Source: Brevibacterium jeotgali (GTDB taxonomy: Bacteria > Actinomycetota > Actinomycetes > Actinomycetales > Brevibacteriaceae). From it: a stretch of 64,000 nucleotides of DNA. This document shows positions 53,715 to 62,507 of this stretch, one piece after another (position 1 is the stretch's first letter; every line of letters begins with the position of its first letter). The DNA is taken from contig NZ_FXZM01000006.1 of assembly GCF_900169175.1 (NCBI RefSeq), positions 1 to 64,000 of the forward strand, read 5' to 3'. A model generated the notes under the pieces. The model had not been told where the DNA came from. It saw only the letters and a program-made list of their open reading frames with translations, and searched no databases. A program made the translations under genes and the position numbers.

Positions 53715-54250
53715 GCGTGACGACGACGCAGAACACGGCGGTGCACACCGCCGCGGGTACGGCGACGGACGCTGACCCGGGGGTCCCGAAACGCCGACCG
53801 TTCATCGACAAGGAGCATCCGGACGTGCAGAAGGCCCTGGTGAAGGCGTCCACCGCCTCCCGCACCGCTTCCAAGGGCGCGGGGCTGGGCGACGACACGA
53901 TCGAACTGGTCAATATGCGGGTCTCGCAGATCAACGGGTGCCTCACGTGCCTGAGCCTGCACGCACCCCGCGCCCGCGCCGCAGGCGTCACGCAGCAGCA
54001 GTTGGACGTGCTGCCCGCCTGGCGCGACGCGATGACCGTGTATTCGGGTGTGCAGCGTGCGGCACTCCTCATCGCGGAATCCCTCACGGTCATCGACACG
54101 AGCCAGGACCGGGATGCGATCGTCGCGCAGGCTTCTGCGCATCTCACCACGGAGCAGATCGCCGCAGTGGAGTGGACCGCGGTCATGATCAACGCGTTCA
54201 ACCGCGTCTCGATCGCGAGCGGCCACCCCGCCCTCGCCGCGAAGGGCTGA
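53711..54250 (+). CDS. Carboxymuconolactone decarboxylase (AhpD-like) protein
   Basis: 179 aa. The AhpD/CMD core contains LVNMRVSQINGCLTCLSLHAPRAR with the redox-active C-x2-C and following His. Such proteins act as alkyl-hydroperoxide reductase-like or detoxifying enzymes. It has a 30-residue low-complexity N-terminus. It ends the pirin operon; together the genes suggest a stress-response unit. Confidence 0.87.
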   Translation: MSVTTTQNTAVHTAAGTATDADPGVPKRRPFIDKEHPDVQKALVKASTASRTASKGAGLGDDTIELVNMRVSQINGCLTCLSLHAPRARAAGVTQQQLDVLPAWRDAMTVYSGVQRAALLIAESLTVIDTSQDRDAIVAQASAHLTTEQIAAVEWTAVMINAFNRVSIASGHPALAAKG

Positions 54251-54695
54251 CGGGAAGGGGTCGCGCCCGATCAGCGGCCGCGTGGACGCTGCGGGCCAGC
54301 CGCGTGGACGAGGGGGCCAGCCGCCGCTCGCAGCGCTGCGAGCGCCACGTTCCAGGGGATGCGCTCCTGCTCGAGCCGCACATCGCCTTCGCTGCGCACC
54401 CGGGCGAGCGCGATCGTCACCTGCTCCGTTCCCGGCCCATCGCCCTCGCACCCTCGCACATGCCCGCCGAGGGGCCACGACCGCCGAGGGACGGCCTTAT
54501 GGTTCGGGGGACGGGCGCAATCACCCGTCCCCCGAACCATAAGGCCGTCCCTCGCGAGGAGAGAGCCGCCGCGCTCATCAGCAGACCCCACTTGTGAAGA
54601 GGGTCGGCGGGATGCCGGGTGTCACCACCGACTCGACGGATCGCCGGCGCGAGAACGGCGTCCTCGACCAGCCACTAGTCGAACCTCTGCAGGTC
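54251..54695. other. Long intergenic region between convergent genes
   Basis: 445 nt without a supported gene. It holds a short direct repeat with GCCGCGTGGACG (54280 and about 54300) and the 31-bp inverted repeat at 54485-54554. Short frames across it are shadows of that repeat. Confidence 0.6.
54485..54554. terminator. 31-bp perfect inverted repeat
   Basis: Arms 54485-54515 and 54524-54554 are exact complements around an 8-nt loop (CGCAATCA). The arm runs through GACGGCCTTATGGTTCG. It is the longest hairpin in the window, placed between the AhpD-like and SDR gene ends. Confidence 0.8.
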
Positions 54696-55583
54696 TCACT
54701 CCTCGGAGAACAGCGCTTTCTCCACCGCCTCCGAGATGTGCCCGGAGCCCACGAGCCCCAGCCCGCCGTCGACGGTGTACTGGGAACCCGTGACGTAGGC
54801 GCCCAGCGGGCCGGCCAGCACCGCCGCCATCGCGCCGACCTCCTCCGTCTCCGCATAGCGCCCCAGGGGCACCGCGCGCTTCCACATGTCATCGCCGGTC
54901 GGGCCGGCCAGTCGGGTCATGCCCTCTGTGCCCGCTACTGGTCCGGGCACCAGTGAGTTCGACCGGATGCCGTGCTCGCCCCACTCGACCGCCAGATCCT
55001 GCATGAGCATCTCGATGCCGGCCTTCGCCGCACCGACGTGCGCCTGGTACTTCGTCGCTTTGAACGCCTGGCTGGCGGAGATGAACAGGATCGAACCTCG
55101 TGTCTTCTGCAGCGACGGGAACGTGGCCTTCGCCGCGTGGTACGCCCCCATGAGGTCGATGTCCACGACCGTGCGGAACGCGTTGGAGCTCATCTCCTCC
55201 GCCTTCGCGAAGAAGTTCCCCGCCGCACCGGCCACGGTGATGCTGATGTCGCCCAGCTCGGACACCGCATGGTCGACGGACGCCTGGAGAGCCTCGGGAT
55301 CGCGCACGTCAGCCGCCTTGTAGGCGACCTGCGCGCCCATCCCGCGCAGCTCCTCGGCGGCGCCGGCCAGCCGCTCTTCGGTGCGACCGCAGAGCGCGAC
55401 CGCCGCACCGCAGCGGGCGAACGCCCGGGCGATGCCCAGGTTGATCCCCGAACCGCCTCCCGTAATGAATGCGACGTGCCCCTCGAGCATCGTGGAAGAG
55501 AGGTGTCCGATCGGGTCGTGCGCTGATGGCTCTGTCGCTGATGCCGCCGATTCTGCCGATGCCGCTGGTGATGTGCCGGTCAT
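54696..55583 (-). CDS. Short-chain dehydrogenase (2,4-dienoyl-CoA reductase-like)
   Basis: 295 aa. Rossmann motif FITGGGSGINLGIARAFA, then AGAAGNFFAKAEEMSSNAFR and the QAHVGAAKAG catalytic region. Four residues before the lysine there is Val rather than the usual Tyr, as in the dienoyl-CoA reductase (DECR) branch, which also lacks that tyrosine. Thirty disordered residues lead the chain; an internal ATG at the MLEGHVAFITG position is an alternative start. Fatty-acid oxidation is the likely role. Confidence 0.83.
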   Translation of the reverse strand: MTGTSPAASAESAASATEPSAHDPIGHLSSTMLEGHVAFITGGGSGINLGIARAFARCGAAVALCGRTEERLAGAAEELRGMGAQVAYKAADVRDPEALQASVDHAVSELGDISITVAGAAGNFFAKAEEMSSNAFRTVVDIDLMGAYHAAKATFPSLQKTRGSILFISASQAFKATKYQAHVGAAKAGIEMLMQDLAVEWGEHGIRSNSLVPGPVAGTEGMTRLAGPTGDDMWKRAVPLGRYAETEEVGAMAAVLAGPLGAYVTGSQYTVDGGLGLVGSGHISEAVEKALFSEE

Positions 55584-55661
55584 GGTGGTCCTTCCGCAGT
55601 GTGCGTCAGATGCGCCCCTCGCCCTCCGGCCACGTCGCCGGTCAGCGCAGTGCCGTGTGCC

Positions 55662-55820
55662 TCATCGCTCCACGCGGCTTCGCGCGGCATCGGAGAGCAC
55701 ACCCAGCACCACGGCTCGCACCTTCTGCTCCACATACTCGTCGACGGAGAGCCTCTGCGCATGGACGTACCAATGTGTGAGAGCGCAGGTGTGCGCGGGC
55801 ACCAGGAAGCCGTCGGCGAA
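55662..55820 (-). pseudogene. C-terminal scrap of a TetR-like regulator
   Basis: A 52-codon stretch reads VPAHTCALTHWYVHAQRLSV and DEYVEQKVRAVVLGVLSD to a TGA at 55662. The helix-rich wording resembles the end of TetR effector domains. There is no helix-turn-helix, start codon or ribosome-binding site upstream before the phosphotriesterase gene ends at 55867. It is read as the remains of a deleted regulator, possibly of the adjacent SDR gene. Confidence 0.45.
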
Positions 55821-55866
55821 GCAGCTTCGCCCTCTCCGCCCGTCCGGCCTCGCCCTCTCCTGCGCC

Positions 55867-56823
55867 CTATTCGAAGTACCGCCGGATGTTCCCCACGAGC
55901 ATGGTGTCGATCTGCTCGTCCGTCACGCCGCGCTCACGCAGTGCGGGGAGGACGTCTTCCGTGATGTGGCGGTAGTTCCACGTGGGCACGGCCTGCTTCT
56001 TCGCCTCCGGATCGAACCAGTCGATGAAGCAGGCGGCATCGTGGGCGAGCACCATCCGATCGGCGTATCCGTCCGCTGCCAGCTGTGCGACGGTGTCGAC
56101 CCGGCCTGCGAAGGGCAGCAGCACGTCGAGTCCGAAGCGGTCCATGCCCAGGAGGGATCCGGCGTCCGCGACCTCCTTGAGGTAGTCGAGGTCCGTCGAA
56201 TCCCCCGAGTGACCGATGACGACTTTCGTGAGATCGGCACCTTCTTCCCGCAGGACTCGCTGTGCGTCCAAGCCGGAGCGCGTGTGGGGATTCGTGTGGA
56301 CCGTGATGGGGGCTCCGGTGCGCACATGCGCCTGTGCCACCGCCCGCATCACACGCTCGACTCCGGGGGTCATGCCCTGTTCCTCGATCGCGCATTTGAG
56401 GAACGCCGCCCGCACGCCGGTGTCCGCGATCCCCTCCGTCAGATCCTTGACGAACAGCTCCGTCAGCGGCTCCGGCTGATCGAAGAGCAGCCCCGGGCCG
56501 GTGTAGTGGAACTGGAACGGGATCTCGTTGTAGGTGTACAGCCCCGTGGCGACGACGATGTTGAGGTCGGTCCGCTCGGCGATCCGCTGGATGCGCGGGA
56601 TGTACCGGCCCAGGCCCAGAACGGTGGGGTCCATGATCGAGTGGATCCCCAGTCCCTTCAGCTCATTGAGGTCTCGCACCGCCAGATCGATCATCGCCTC
56701 CTCGTCCCACTCCTGGTAGTTGAGGCGATACTCCTCGCCCAGGACGAACACGTGCTCGTGCGCGTAGGTGCGCCCCAGCTGTCCGCTGTCGATCGCGCCC
56801 CTCACCGTCTCCACCGTCGCCAT
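55867..56823 (-). CDS. Phosphotriesterase-family metal-dependent hydrolase
   Basis: 318 aa amidohydrolase-fold enzyme. Metal ligands follow the family: H22-x-H24 (YAHEHVF), the bridging lysine in AAFLKCAIEEQG, VHTNPHT, VVIGHSGD and the Asp in LAHDAAC. Relatives include lactonases and true phosphotriesterases, and activity cannot be told apart from sequence. The ATG at 56823 has AAGGAGG 8 nt upstream. It is alone on its strand. Confidence 0.87.
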   Translation of the reverse strand: MATVETVRGAIDSGQLGRTYAHEHVFVLGEEYRLNYQEWDEEAMIDLAVRDLNELKGLGIHSIMDPTVLGLGRYIPRIQRIAERTDLNIVVATGLYTYNEIPFQFHYTGPGLLFDQPEPLTELFVKDLTEGIADTGVRAAFLKCAIEEQGMTPGVERVMRAVAQAHVRTGAPITVHTNPHTRSGLDAQRVLREEGADLTKVVIGHSGDSTDLDYLKEVADAGSLLGMDRFGLDVLLPFAGRVDTVAQLAADGYADRMVLAHDAACFIDWFDPEAKKQAVPTWNYRHITEDVLPALRERGVTDEQIDTMLVGNIRRYFE

Positions 56824-56982
56824 CTTCGGCCTCCTTCCGACGTCGCCGTCGAACGTCGTCACCACTCAGTGACGTGTCACCGCTCTGTGACCCATAGCAC
56901 GATCGTAGCCCCAAGCTCGGGCACACCGGAGGATGTCACCTGCACACAGCAGTGCGCCACATATACATCCGGGGATGCCACT

Positions 56983-57903
56983 TCACACCTGTGCCTCGCC
57001 TGAGCGCTGCGCGACCTCCACCAGATCCCCTGCCGCCCCGGTCAGACGTCGCGGCCCTCTCCACACCGCAGTGAATGAACGGCGCACGCCATCGCCCGCG
57101 ATCGGCACGCGCAGGAGCTCTCCCGAGTCCAGCTGCGCACGCACCGCCAGGGCACTGAGCACCGCCGGGCCCGCGCCGGATGCGACCGCGATCCGCACTG
57201 CGGCGTTGCTGCCCAGGACCATCGCGGGCGGCGCCAGCGGACTGTCGCCCACGACGGCCTCGAGAGCCTCCCGGGTGCCGGAGCCGCCCTCCCGCACGAC
57301 CAGCGCAGTCGCGGCGAGCTCGTCCAGCCCCACCGGTTCGGTCCGCTCAGCCCACGGATGATGCGCCGCGATGACGAGGATCAGTTCGTCATCGCCGACG
57401 ACGCGCGCATGGACGTCGCGGGGGACGTGCGGAGTCTCGACGAACCCCACGCGCAGCCGGCCCTCGCGCACGTCGTCGATCACATGCGTCGAGTTCTCCA
57501 CCTCGAGGTGGACATGGGTATCCGGAATGCGCCGACGCAGCTCCGTGAGCCAGACGGGCACGAGGTGCTCGGCGATCGTCATGCTCGCGCCCACGCGCAG
57601 TTCCGGCGCGTCCTCGTCACGGGACGTCCGCAGCCATTCCGTGAAGTGGTCTGCGGCGGCGAGCAGCTCACGGGCATGTGCGGCGTAGACCAGGCCTGCC
57701 GGGGTCGGACGCGACCCCCGCGGGTGCCGATCGAGCAGAGGGGCCGCCGCCTCCGCCTCGAGGCGCGCGATGAGCCGACTCGCATTCGGCTGGTGAAGGC
57801 CCAGGCGTCGCGCCCCCGCACCCAGGCTGCCCTCGTCCACGACCGCGACGAAGAGGGCGAGCGCCTGCAGATTCGGCGGTCCGGGCGAATACTCCAATGA
57901 CAT
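56983..57903 (-). CDS. LysR-family regulator (YeiE/CysB-like partner of YeiH)
   Basis: 306 aa. DNA-binding helices LQALALFVAVVDEGSLGAGARRLGLHQPNASRLIARLEAEA; effector domain starting LRVGASMTIAEHLVPVWL. The ATG at 57903 lies within the operator dyad at 57901-57917. It is divergent from a YeiH-type exporter; this LysR-YeiH arrangement is widespread and supports regulation of that gene. Confidence 0.88.
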   Translation of the reverse strand: MSLEYSPGPPNLQALALFVAVVDEGSLGAGARRLGLHQPNASRLIARLEAEAAAPLLDRHPRGSRPTPAGLVYAAHARELLAAADHFTEWLRTSRDEDAPELRVGASMTIAEHLVPVWLTELRRRIPDTHVHLEVENSTHVIDDVREGRLRVGFVETPHVPRDVHARVVGDDELILVIAAHHPWAERTEPVGLDELAATALVVREGGSGTREALEAVVGDSPLAPPAMVLGSNAAVRIAVASGAGPAVLSALAVRAQLDSGELLRVPIAGDGVRRSFTAVWRGPRRLTGAAGDLVEVAQRSGEAQV

Positions 57904-57917
57904 ATCACAATGATATG
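57901..57917. promoter_or_regulatory. Dyad between lysR and the YeiH-type gene
   Basis: CATATCA-CAA-TGATATG is a perfect 7-bp dyad with a 3-nt spacer, with the T-N11-A form of LysR boxes. It starts at the LysR start codon and lies 58 nt before the exporter ATG. Confidence 0.6.
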
Positions 57918-57974
57918 CACCAGTGCTGTTTCCCCGTCTACCGGTGTCACCGCGCGCTTGGCAGAGTCGCACCC

Positions 57975-59087
57975 ATGCACGCATCCACCCCGACTCCATC
58001 CGCTGTTCCGACTCCCGGGAGAGCGTCGAGCGACCCGTCGGCAGTGCGCGCACCGACCCGCCTCCCCGGCCTCGTCCTCTGCACTGCCGCAGCGCTCATC
58101 GCGTACGCTGCGGGGCAGTTTCTGCCGGGCATGAGCCCGCTCATCCTCGCGATCCTCGGTGGGATCATCGTGGCGAACCTCGTCCCCCTCCCGGAATCCA
58201 CAGCTCCCGGAATCGCATTCTCCGCGAAGCCGGTGCTGCGTGCCGGCATCGTGCTCCTGGGCCTGCAGGTGGTGCTGGGAGACATCGTCGGGCTCGGGTT
58301 CGGAGTGATCGCGGTCGTCCTCGGCATCGTCGCCGCCGGGATCGTCGGAACGATCGCGATCGGCAGAGCATTGGGCCTGTCGCCGGTGCTCAGCGTGCTC
58401 GTGGCCTGCGGCTTCTCGATCTGCGGAGCCGCTGCGGTCGGGGCCGTCGCCGGTGTCGTGGATCCGAAGCAGAAGCACGCCCAGGACGTCGTCACCGCCG
58501 TCGCGCTGGTCGTCCTCTTCGGCACCCTCATGATTCCACTGCTGCCGCTGACCGCCAGCCTCCTCAACCTCGACAGCACCACGGCCGGCCTCTGGGCCGG
58601 CGGGGCGATCCACGAGGTCGCACAGGTCGTCGCGGCCGGCGGCGTGCTGGGCGGCGGAGCGCTGGCCATCGCGGTCATCGTCAAGCTCGCCCGGGTCCTC
58701 ATGCTGGCGCCCGTCATCGCGATCCTGAGCGTGCGAGAACGCCGCCGTGCCGCCACAGCCGAGGTCCGGGCCCCCGCCGGCGCCGAGGCCTCCGCAGCCT
58801 CCGACGCCACCGCCCCGACGGCACAGCTGCCGCCGATCGTCCCGCTGTTCGTCGCAGGCTTCCTCACGATGGTGGTCGTGCGCTCGTTCGTGCCCGTGCC
58901 GGAGGTCGCACTGGATGTCGCCGGTGTCGCCCAGACCCTGCTGCTGTCGGCTGCGATGTTCGCCCTGGGCTGCGGCGTGAAGGTGCGAGCGCTCGTGCAG
59001 GTCGGCCCGAGGCCCTTCGTCCTCGCAGCCCTCTCGACGATCCTCGTCGCCTCACTTGCGCTGACGGGCATGCTCCTGGTCGGCTGA
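57975..59087 (+). CDS. yeiH: YeiH-type putative sulfate/sulfonate exporter
   Basis: 370 aa, about ten membrane helices of the UPF0324/YeiH family: AGIVLLGLQVVLGDIVGLG, SICGAAAVGAVAGVVDPK and WAGGAIHEVAQVVAAGGVLG, where the conserved HEVAQV stands out. The family is annotated as a putative sulfate exporter; transport has rarely been tested. The ATG at 57975 is chosen as the first start after the operator; an earlier in-frame codon at 57897 lies in the operator. A Pro/Ala-rich cytoplasmic loop interrupts the second half. Confidence 0.87.
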   Translation: MHASTPTPSAVPTPGRASSDPSAVRAPTRLPGLVLCTAAALIAYAAGQFLPGMSPLILAILGGIIVANLVPLPESTAPGIAFSAKPVLRAGIVLLGLQVVLGDIVGLGFGVIAVVLGIVAAGIVGTIAIGRALGLSPVLSVLVACGFSICGAAAVGAVAGVVDPKQKHAQDVVTAVALVVLFGTLMIPLLPLTASLLNLDSTTAGLWAGGAIHEVAQVVAAGGVLGGGALAIAVIVKLARVLMLAPVIAILSVRERRRAATAEVRAPAGAEASAASDATAPTAQLPPIVPLFVAGFLTMVVVRSFVPVPEVALDVAGVAQTLLLSAAMFALGCGVKVRALVQVGPRPFVLAALSTILVASLALTGMLLVG

Positions 59088-59119
59088 CCGCAGCTCGTCG
59101 GCTGAACTCGGCTGGTCGG

Positions 59120-59155
59120 CCAGACTCATCTCGTCGACCAGACTCATCTCGTCGG
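59120..59155 (+). repeat. 18-nt tandem duplication between yeiH and gntR ends
   Basis: CCAGACTCATCTCGTCG followed by A or G occurs twice (59120-59137, 59138-59155). Shorter GTCGGCTGA repeats (59080s and 59090s) precede it, the first covering the yeiH stop. Confidence 0.9.
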
Positions 59156-59169
59156 CGGGACCCCGCAGC

Positions 59170-59826
59170 TCACGGCACGAAGCGGAGCGGTTCCACGGCG
59201 GCGTTGTGGGTATCGCGCAGGTGAGCGCGCAGGGACTCCGCGAAGAGCGCGACGTCGCCGGACCGCAGCGCCTCGATCAGCGCGCGATGCTCCGCGAGCA
59301 TGGCCATGCGGCGCTCAATGAGCCGCGTGCCCTGCCGAAAGAGCATGAAGCGGCGTCGATCGGCCAGACGATCGCTCATCTCCAGCAGGACCGCGCTGCC
59401 GCCCGCTTCGACGAACATCCGGTGGAAGCCGGTCGTGTGGTCGATGAAGACCGGGAGGTCACCATCCGCCAGAGCGGTCTCCTGCGCCTCGACCGACTCC
59501 TCCAGCCGCGGCAGCAGGCGCTCGATCGTCGCCGTCGTCGCCCGCTGCACCGCAGCGGACTCGAGCATGTACCTGGCATCTGCGATCTCTGCGATGTCGC
59601 GCTCGCTCAGACCATTCACCAGCGCCCCGCGCTTGGGGTAGATCGTCACCCACCGCTCCTCCTGCAGCCGCGCCAGAGCGGCGCGCACTGGAGTACGGCT
59701 CATCCCCAGATGCTGGGCGAGCCCGGCCTCACCCAGCATCTGCCCGGGAGCGAACCCGCCCTCGAGGATCGCATCACGAAGGTGCCGGTACGCACGCCCG
59801 GCAGCTGACGAATCGTCGGTGCCCAC
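59170..59826 (-). CDS. GntR-family regulator (FCD type)
   Basis: 218 aa. Helix-turn-helix: YRHLRDAILEGGFAPGQMLG, LAQHLGMSRTPVRAALARLQEE; FCD domain with DARYMLESAAVQRA and FHRMFVEAG. The GTG at 59826 is the best start. Divergent from an MFS transporter with a short gap containing a likely operator at 59871-59886. Confidence 0.87.
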   Translation of the reverse strand: MGTDDSSAAGRAYRHLRDAILEGGFAPGQMLGEAGLAQHLGMSRTPVRAALARLQEERWVTIYPKRGALVNGLSERDIAEIADARYMLESAAVQRATTATIERLLPRLEESVEAQETALADGDLPVFIDHTTGFHRMFVEAGGSAVLLEMSDRLADRRRFMLFRQGTRLIERRMAMLAEHRALIEALRSGDVALFAESLRAHLRDTHNAAVEPLRFVP

Positions 59827-59870
59827 CTGTCCACTCCCCTTCGTGCAGTCCCCTCGGGCATGTAGTATCC

Positions 59871-59886
59871 ATCTTGTATCCTAGAT
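59871..59886. promoter_or_regulatory. Candidate GntR operator overlapping the MFS start
   Basis: ATCTTGTATCCTAGAT matches its own complement at 12 of 16 positions. Direct repeats of GTATCC at 59867 and 59876 overlap it. It covers the translation start of the MFS gene at 59885. Confidence 0.5.
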
Positions 59887-61207
59887 GACGACGACAAGGA
59901 CGGCGACGGTGACGTCACAGAAGACCGCTCTGGCCAAGCTGTTCACAGCCCAGCTCTTCGCCGGCGCGGGGATCGCTTCCGGCTATGCCGTGGGCGGCCT
60001 GCTCGCAGAGCAGATCACGGGCAGGACGGCCATGGCCGGCTTCGCGCAGATGAGCGTGATCCTGGGAGCCGGCCTCGTCGCCTATCCCCTGTCCACCCTG
60101 GCGGCGCGGTTCGGCAGGCGCACCGCGCTGACGCTGGGGTTCGGAATCGGCACGCTGGGTGCCGCGGTGGTCCTCATCGGTGTCGCCGTGGGCCTCCTGC
60201 CGCTGTTCATGGTCGGGATGATGCTGTGCGGCTCCTCCACCGCCGCGGGTCTCCAGGCCCGCTATGCCGCATCGGACACCGCGAATCCCGCGAAGCCCGG
60301 GCAGGCGATGTCGATCGTCATCTGGGCGACGACCGTCGGATCCGTGCTGGGGCCCAACTTCACGGAGCCGGGCTCGCGGCTGGGCGAGCTGCTCGGCATG
60401 AATCCGCTGGCAGGGCCGTACGTCATCTCGATGGGCTGTTTCCTCCTCGCAGCGACCGCAGCCTTCACCCTCACACCGGAGCGTCGTGCAGTCAGCAGTC
60501 CTGCGTCTGCACAGGAGACGACTGCGCGCTCCGCACCCCACGACCGCCCCCGGCTCGGCGAGGCCCTCCGCTACCTGCTCCGACAGCCCGTGGCCCGCTA
60601 CGCCGTCATCACCGTCATCACGGGGCAGATGATCATGACCAACGTCATGGTGATGACGCCGGTCCACATGGACCACCAGCACTTCGACCTCACAGCCGTG
60701 GGCATCGTCGTGAGCATCCACATCATGGGAATGTACGTCTTCTCCCCCGTCTTCGGCTGGATGTCCGACAGGTGGGGCCCCGGCAGCGTCATCACCTCGG
60801 GAGCAGTCGTCTATGCCGTGACCGTCGCACTGGGGATCTATGACTCGCTGCTGCCGACATCGAACTTCGTCATCCTCAACATCGCGCTCTTCCTGCTGGG
60901 CGTCGGCTGGTCCATGTTCCTCATCGGCGGGTCGTCCCTGCTCGTGAAATCGGTGAGCGACCGCATGCGGGTGCCGCTGCAGGGCATGTCCGATTCCGCG
61001 ATGAATCTGGGCGGCGCACTCATGGCAGCGTTCGCGGGCACCGCGCTCCAGGTGGGAGGGTTCTTCCTCATCAACGCGCTCGCAGGAGTCGTCCTGCTCG
61101 TCAACATCCTCTTCGCCCTGCTCGCCCGCCGGCGGTCGCGCGCTGAACATCAATCGGAGGAGACGACGCCTGCAGCAGTCCGGCAGCTCGCCCGCGACCT
61201 CGACTGA
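59885..61207 (+). CDS. MFS transporter
   Basis: 440 aa, twelve membrane helices. LAARFGRRTALTLGFGIGTLG is the loop 2-3 motif; a long cytoplasmic loop with RLGEALRYLLRQPVARYAVI separates the halves, and GWMSDRWGPGSVITSG is its second-half counterpart. Histidine-rich HMDHQHFD in an extracellular loop is unusual. It is divergent from its likely GntR regulator. Substrate unknown; the next gene, an OCD-like enzyme, converges on it. Confidence 0.85.
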   Translation: MTTTRTATVTSQKTALAKLFTAQLFAGAGIASGYAVGGLLAEQITGRTAMAGFAQMSVILGAGLVAYPLSTLAARFGRRTALTLGFGIGTLGAAVVLIGVAVGLLPLFMVGMMLCGSSTAAGLQARYAASDTANPAKPGQAMSIVIWATTVGSVLGPNFTEPGSRLGELLGMNPLAGPYVISMGCFLLAATAAFTLTPERRAVSSPASAQETTARSAPHDRPRLGEALRYLLRQPVARYAVITVITGQMIMTNVMVMTPVHMDHQHFDLTAVGIVVSIHIMGMYVFSPVFGWMSDRWGPGSVITSGAVVYAVTVALGIYDSLLPTSNFVILNIALFLLGVGWSMFLIGGSSLLVKSVSDRMRVPLQGMSDSAMNLGGALMAAFAGTALQVGGFFLINALAGVVLLVNILFALLARRRSRAEHQSEETTPAAVRQLARDLD

Positions 61208-61228
61208 GCCGGTCAGCCGGTCGAGTCG
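61201..61228. terminator. Imperfect hairpin over two convergent stop codons
   Basis: 61201-61228 folds into a stem of CGACT with AGTCG and CCGG with CCGG, interrupted by a two-base mismatch. It includes the last bases of both the MFS and the ornithine-cyclodeaminase-like genes, which are only 5 nt apart. Confidence 0.5.
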
Positions 61229-62175
61229 CCCGCCCGCTGCAGGATGGCTTCGGCGAATGCCAGGTCCTGGAGTGCGAAGCCGGAGCTGTCGAACACCGTG
61301 ATCTGTTCGGCGTCGGCACGGCCCGGGGCCGCCCCGGTGAGAACGGCGCCCAGGGCGGTGACGGGGGCCTCGGGTGCGGCGTGCGAGAACTCGCCGATCG
61401 CCCGCGCCTGGTCCGGCAGGTCACAGAAGAGGGCACCGCGCTCGTAGAGACCCGCCGCCAGCTCCTGCTTGCCGGAGCCGTCCGCGCCCATCGCCGAGAC
61501 GTGGGTGCCCGGCCGCACCCAGTCGGCCTCGATGACGGGGGATTTCGCATTGGTCGCGGTGACGACGACGTCGGCCCGCCGGACGCCGGCCTCGATCGAG
61601 GTCGCCTCGATCGTCACGCCGACCGTTCCCCCGTCCGCCGCCGAGGTGCCCAAGACCTCGCGCAGCTCCGCCGCCCTCGCCTCGGCGGCCACAGGACGGC
61701 GACCCGCGACGAGCACGCGCTCGAAGTCCCGCACGCGGAACGCCGCACGTGCCTCGTAGAGAGCCTGGTGGCCCGTGCCCACGACGGTGAGCACACGGGC
61801 GTCTTCGCGGGCAAGGGTCTGCACTGCGAGCGCGTCGGCCGCGGCGGTGCGGAAGCCGTTGCCCGCAGCGGCCTCGACGACGGCTCGGATCCGTCCGGTC
61901 TCCGGATGCAGGAGGATGACCGACGATCCGTGGTTTGACAGTCCGTGGACGTCATTGCCGGGCCAGTAGCTGCCGATCTTGATGACGGCGGACGTCCCGC
62001 TCGAGCCGGATTTCACAGTGAAGCGATGGCCGATGCCCGTCATGGGCGCGACCACGACGGGGTAGACGGTTCCGTCCGTCACAGCGGCGATGAAGGCCTC
62101 CCGAGCCGATTCCAGCGCGAGCGCCTCGTCGACCAGCTCCCGCGACACCGCCTCATCGACCACACGGATCGTCAT
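61213..62175 (-). CDS. Ornithine cyclodeaminase / mu-crystallin family enzyme
   Basis: 320 aa. NAD(P)-binding Rossmann loop VLTVVGTGHQALYEARAAF, the substrate region GHRFTVKSGSSG and KIGSYWPGND, and the conserved PGTHVSAMGADGSGKQEL motif. Members deaminate ornithine or act on alanine, ketimines or opines. The ATG at 62175 has GGAGGAGG 5-12 nt upstream. It may belong functionally with the DUF5058 transporter pair that diverges from it. Confidence 0.86.
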   Translation of the reverse strand: MTIRVVDEAVSRELVDEALALESAREAFIAAVTDGTVYPVVVAPMTGIGHRFTVKSGSSGTSAVIKIGSYWPGNDVHGLSNHGSSVILLHPETGRIRAVVEAAAGNGFRTAAADALAVQTLAREDARVLTVVGTGHQALYEARAAFRVRDFERVLVAGRRPVAAEARAAELREVLGTSAADGGTVGVTIEATSIEAGVRRADVVVTATNAKSPVIEADWVRPGTHVSAMGADGSGKQELAAGLYERGALFCDLPDQARAIGEFSHAAPEAPVTALGAVLTGAAPGRADAEQITVFDSSGFALQDLAFAEAILQRAGDSTG

Positions 62176-62507
62176 CCCGGCCTCCTCCATGCCCAGCGTA
62201 TGAATGCAGTCCGAAGACTGCCGTCCGAAGACTGCCTATGCTGACCCTAGGCGATGCGGCTGGCAGGCCGCGGCCGGGCGATGCCTGACCTCTCCGTCTC
62301 ACGCTGACGTCGTCGTCGCGGACCGGAGACGGTTCCATTTCCGAGCGCGAGGCAATACGATGCATGCCAAGGTGCTGGAACGGACGATCACCAACGACGG
62401 TGATCACCTGACGACCACTGATGACCGCCTCGGTCGCGGTCTGTGGGACCAGCGCTCGCGGCCAACGGCTGCAAGACGACCAATCCCGATCACGGGAAGG
62501 TGCAGCG
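62176..62507. promoter_or_regulatory. Divergent promoter region with two kinds of dyads
   Basis: 332 nt without a gene. GCAGTC-CGAA-GACTGC (62206-62221) is a perfect dyad, repeated with one change 14 nt later (GTCCGAAGACTGC at 62223-62235). GATCACC-N6-GGTGATC (62386-62405) is a second perfect dyad nearer the DUF5058 gene. GGAAGG at 62496-62501 is the ribosome-binding site of that gene. Confidence 0.65.

Noticed and set aside
54486..54553. IS terminal repeats or a MITE at the 31-bp inverted repeat
   Set aside because: The arms are separated by just 8 nt, leaving no internal sequence, and no target duplication is visible. A terminator is simpler.
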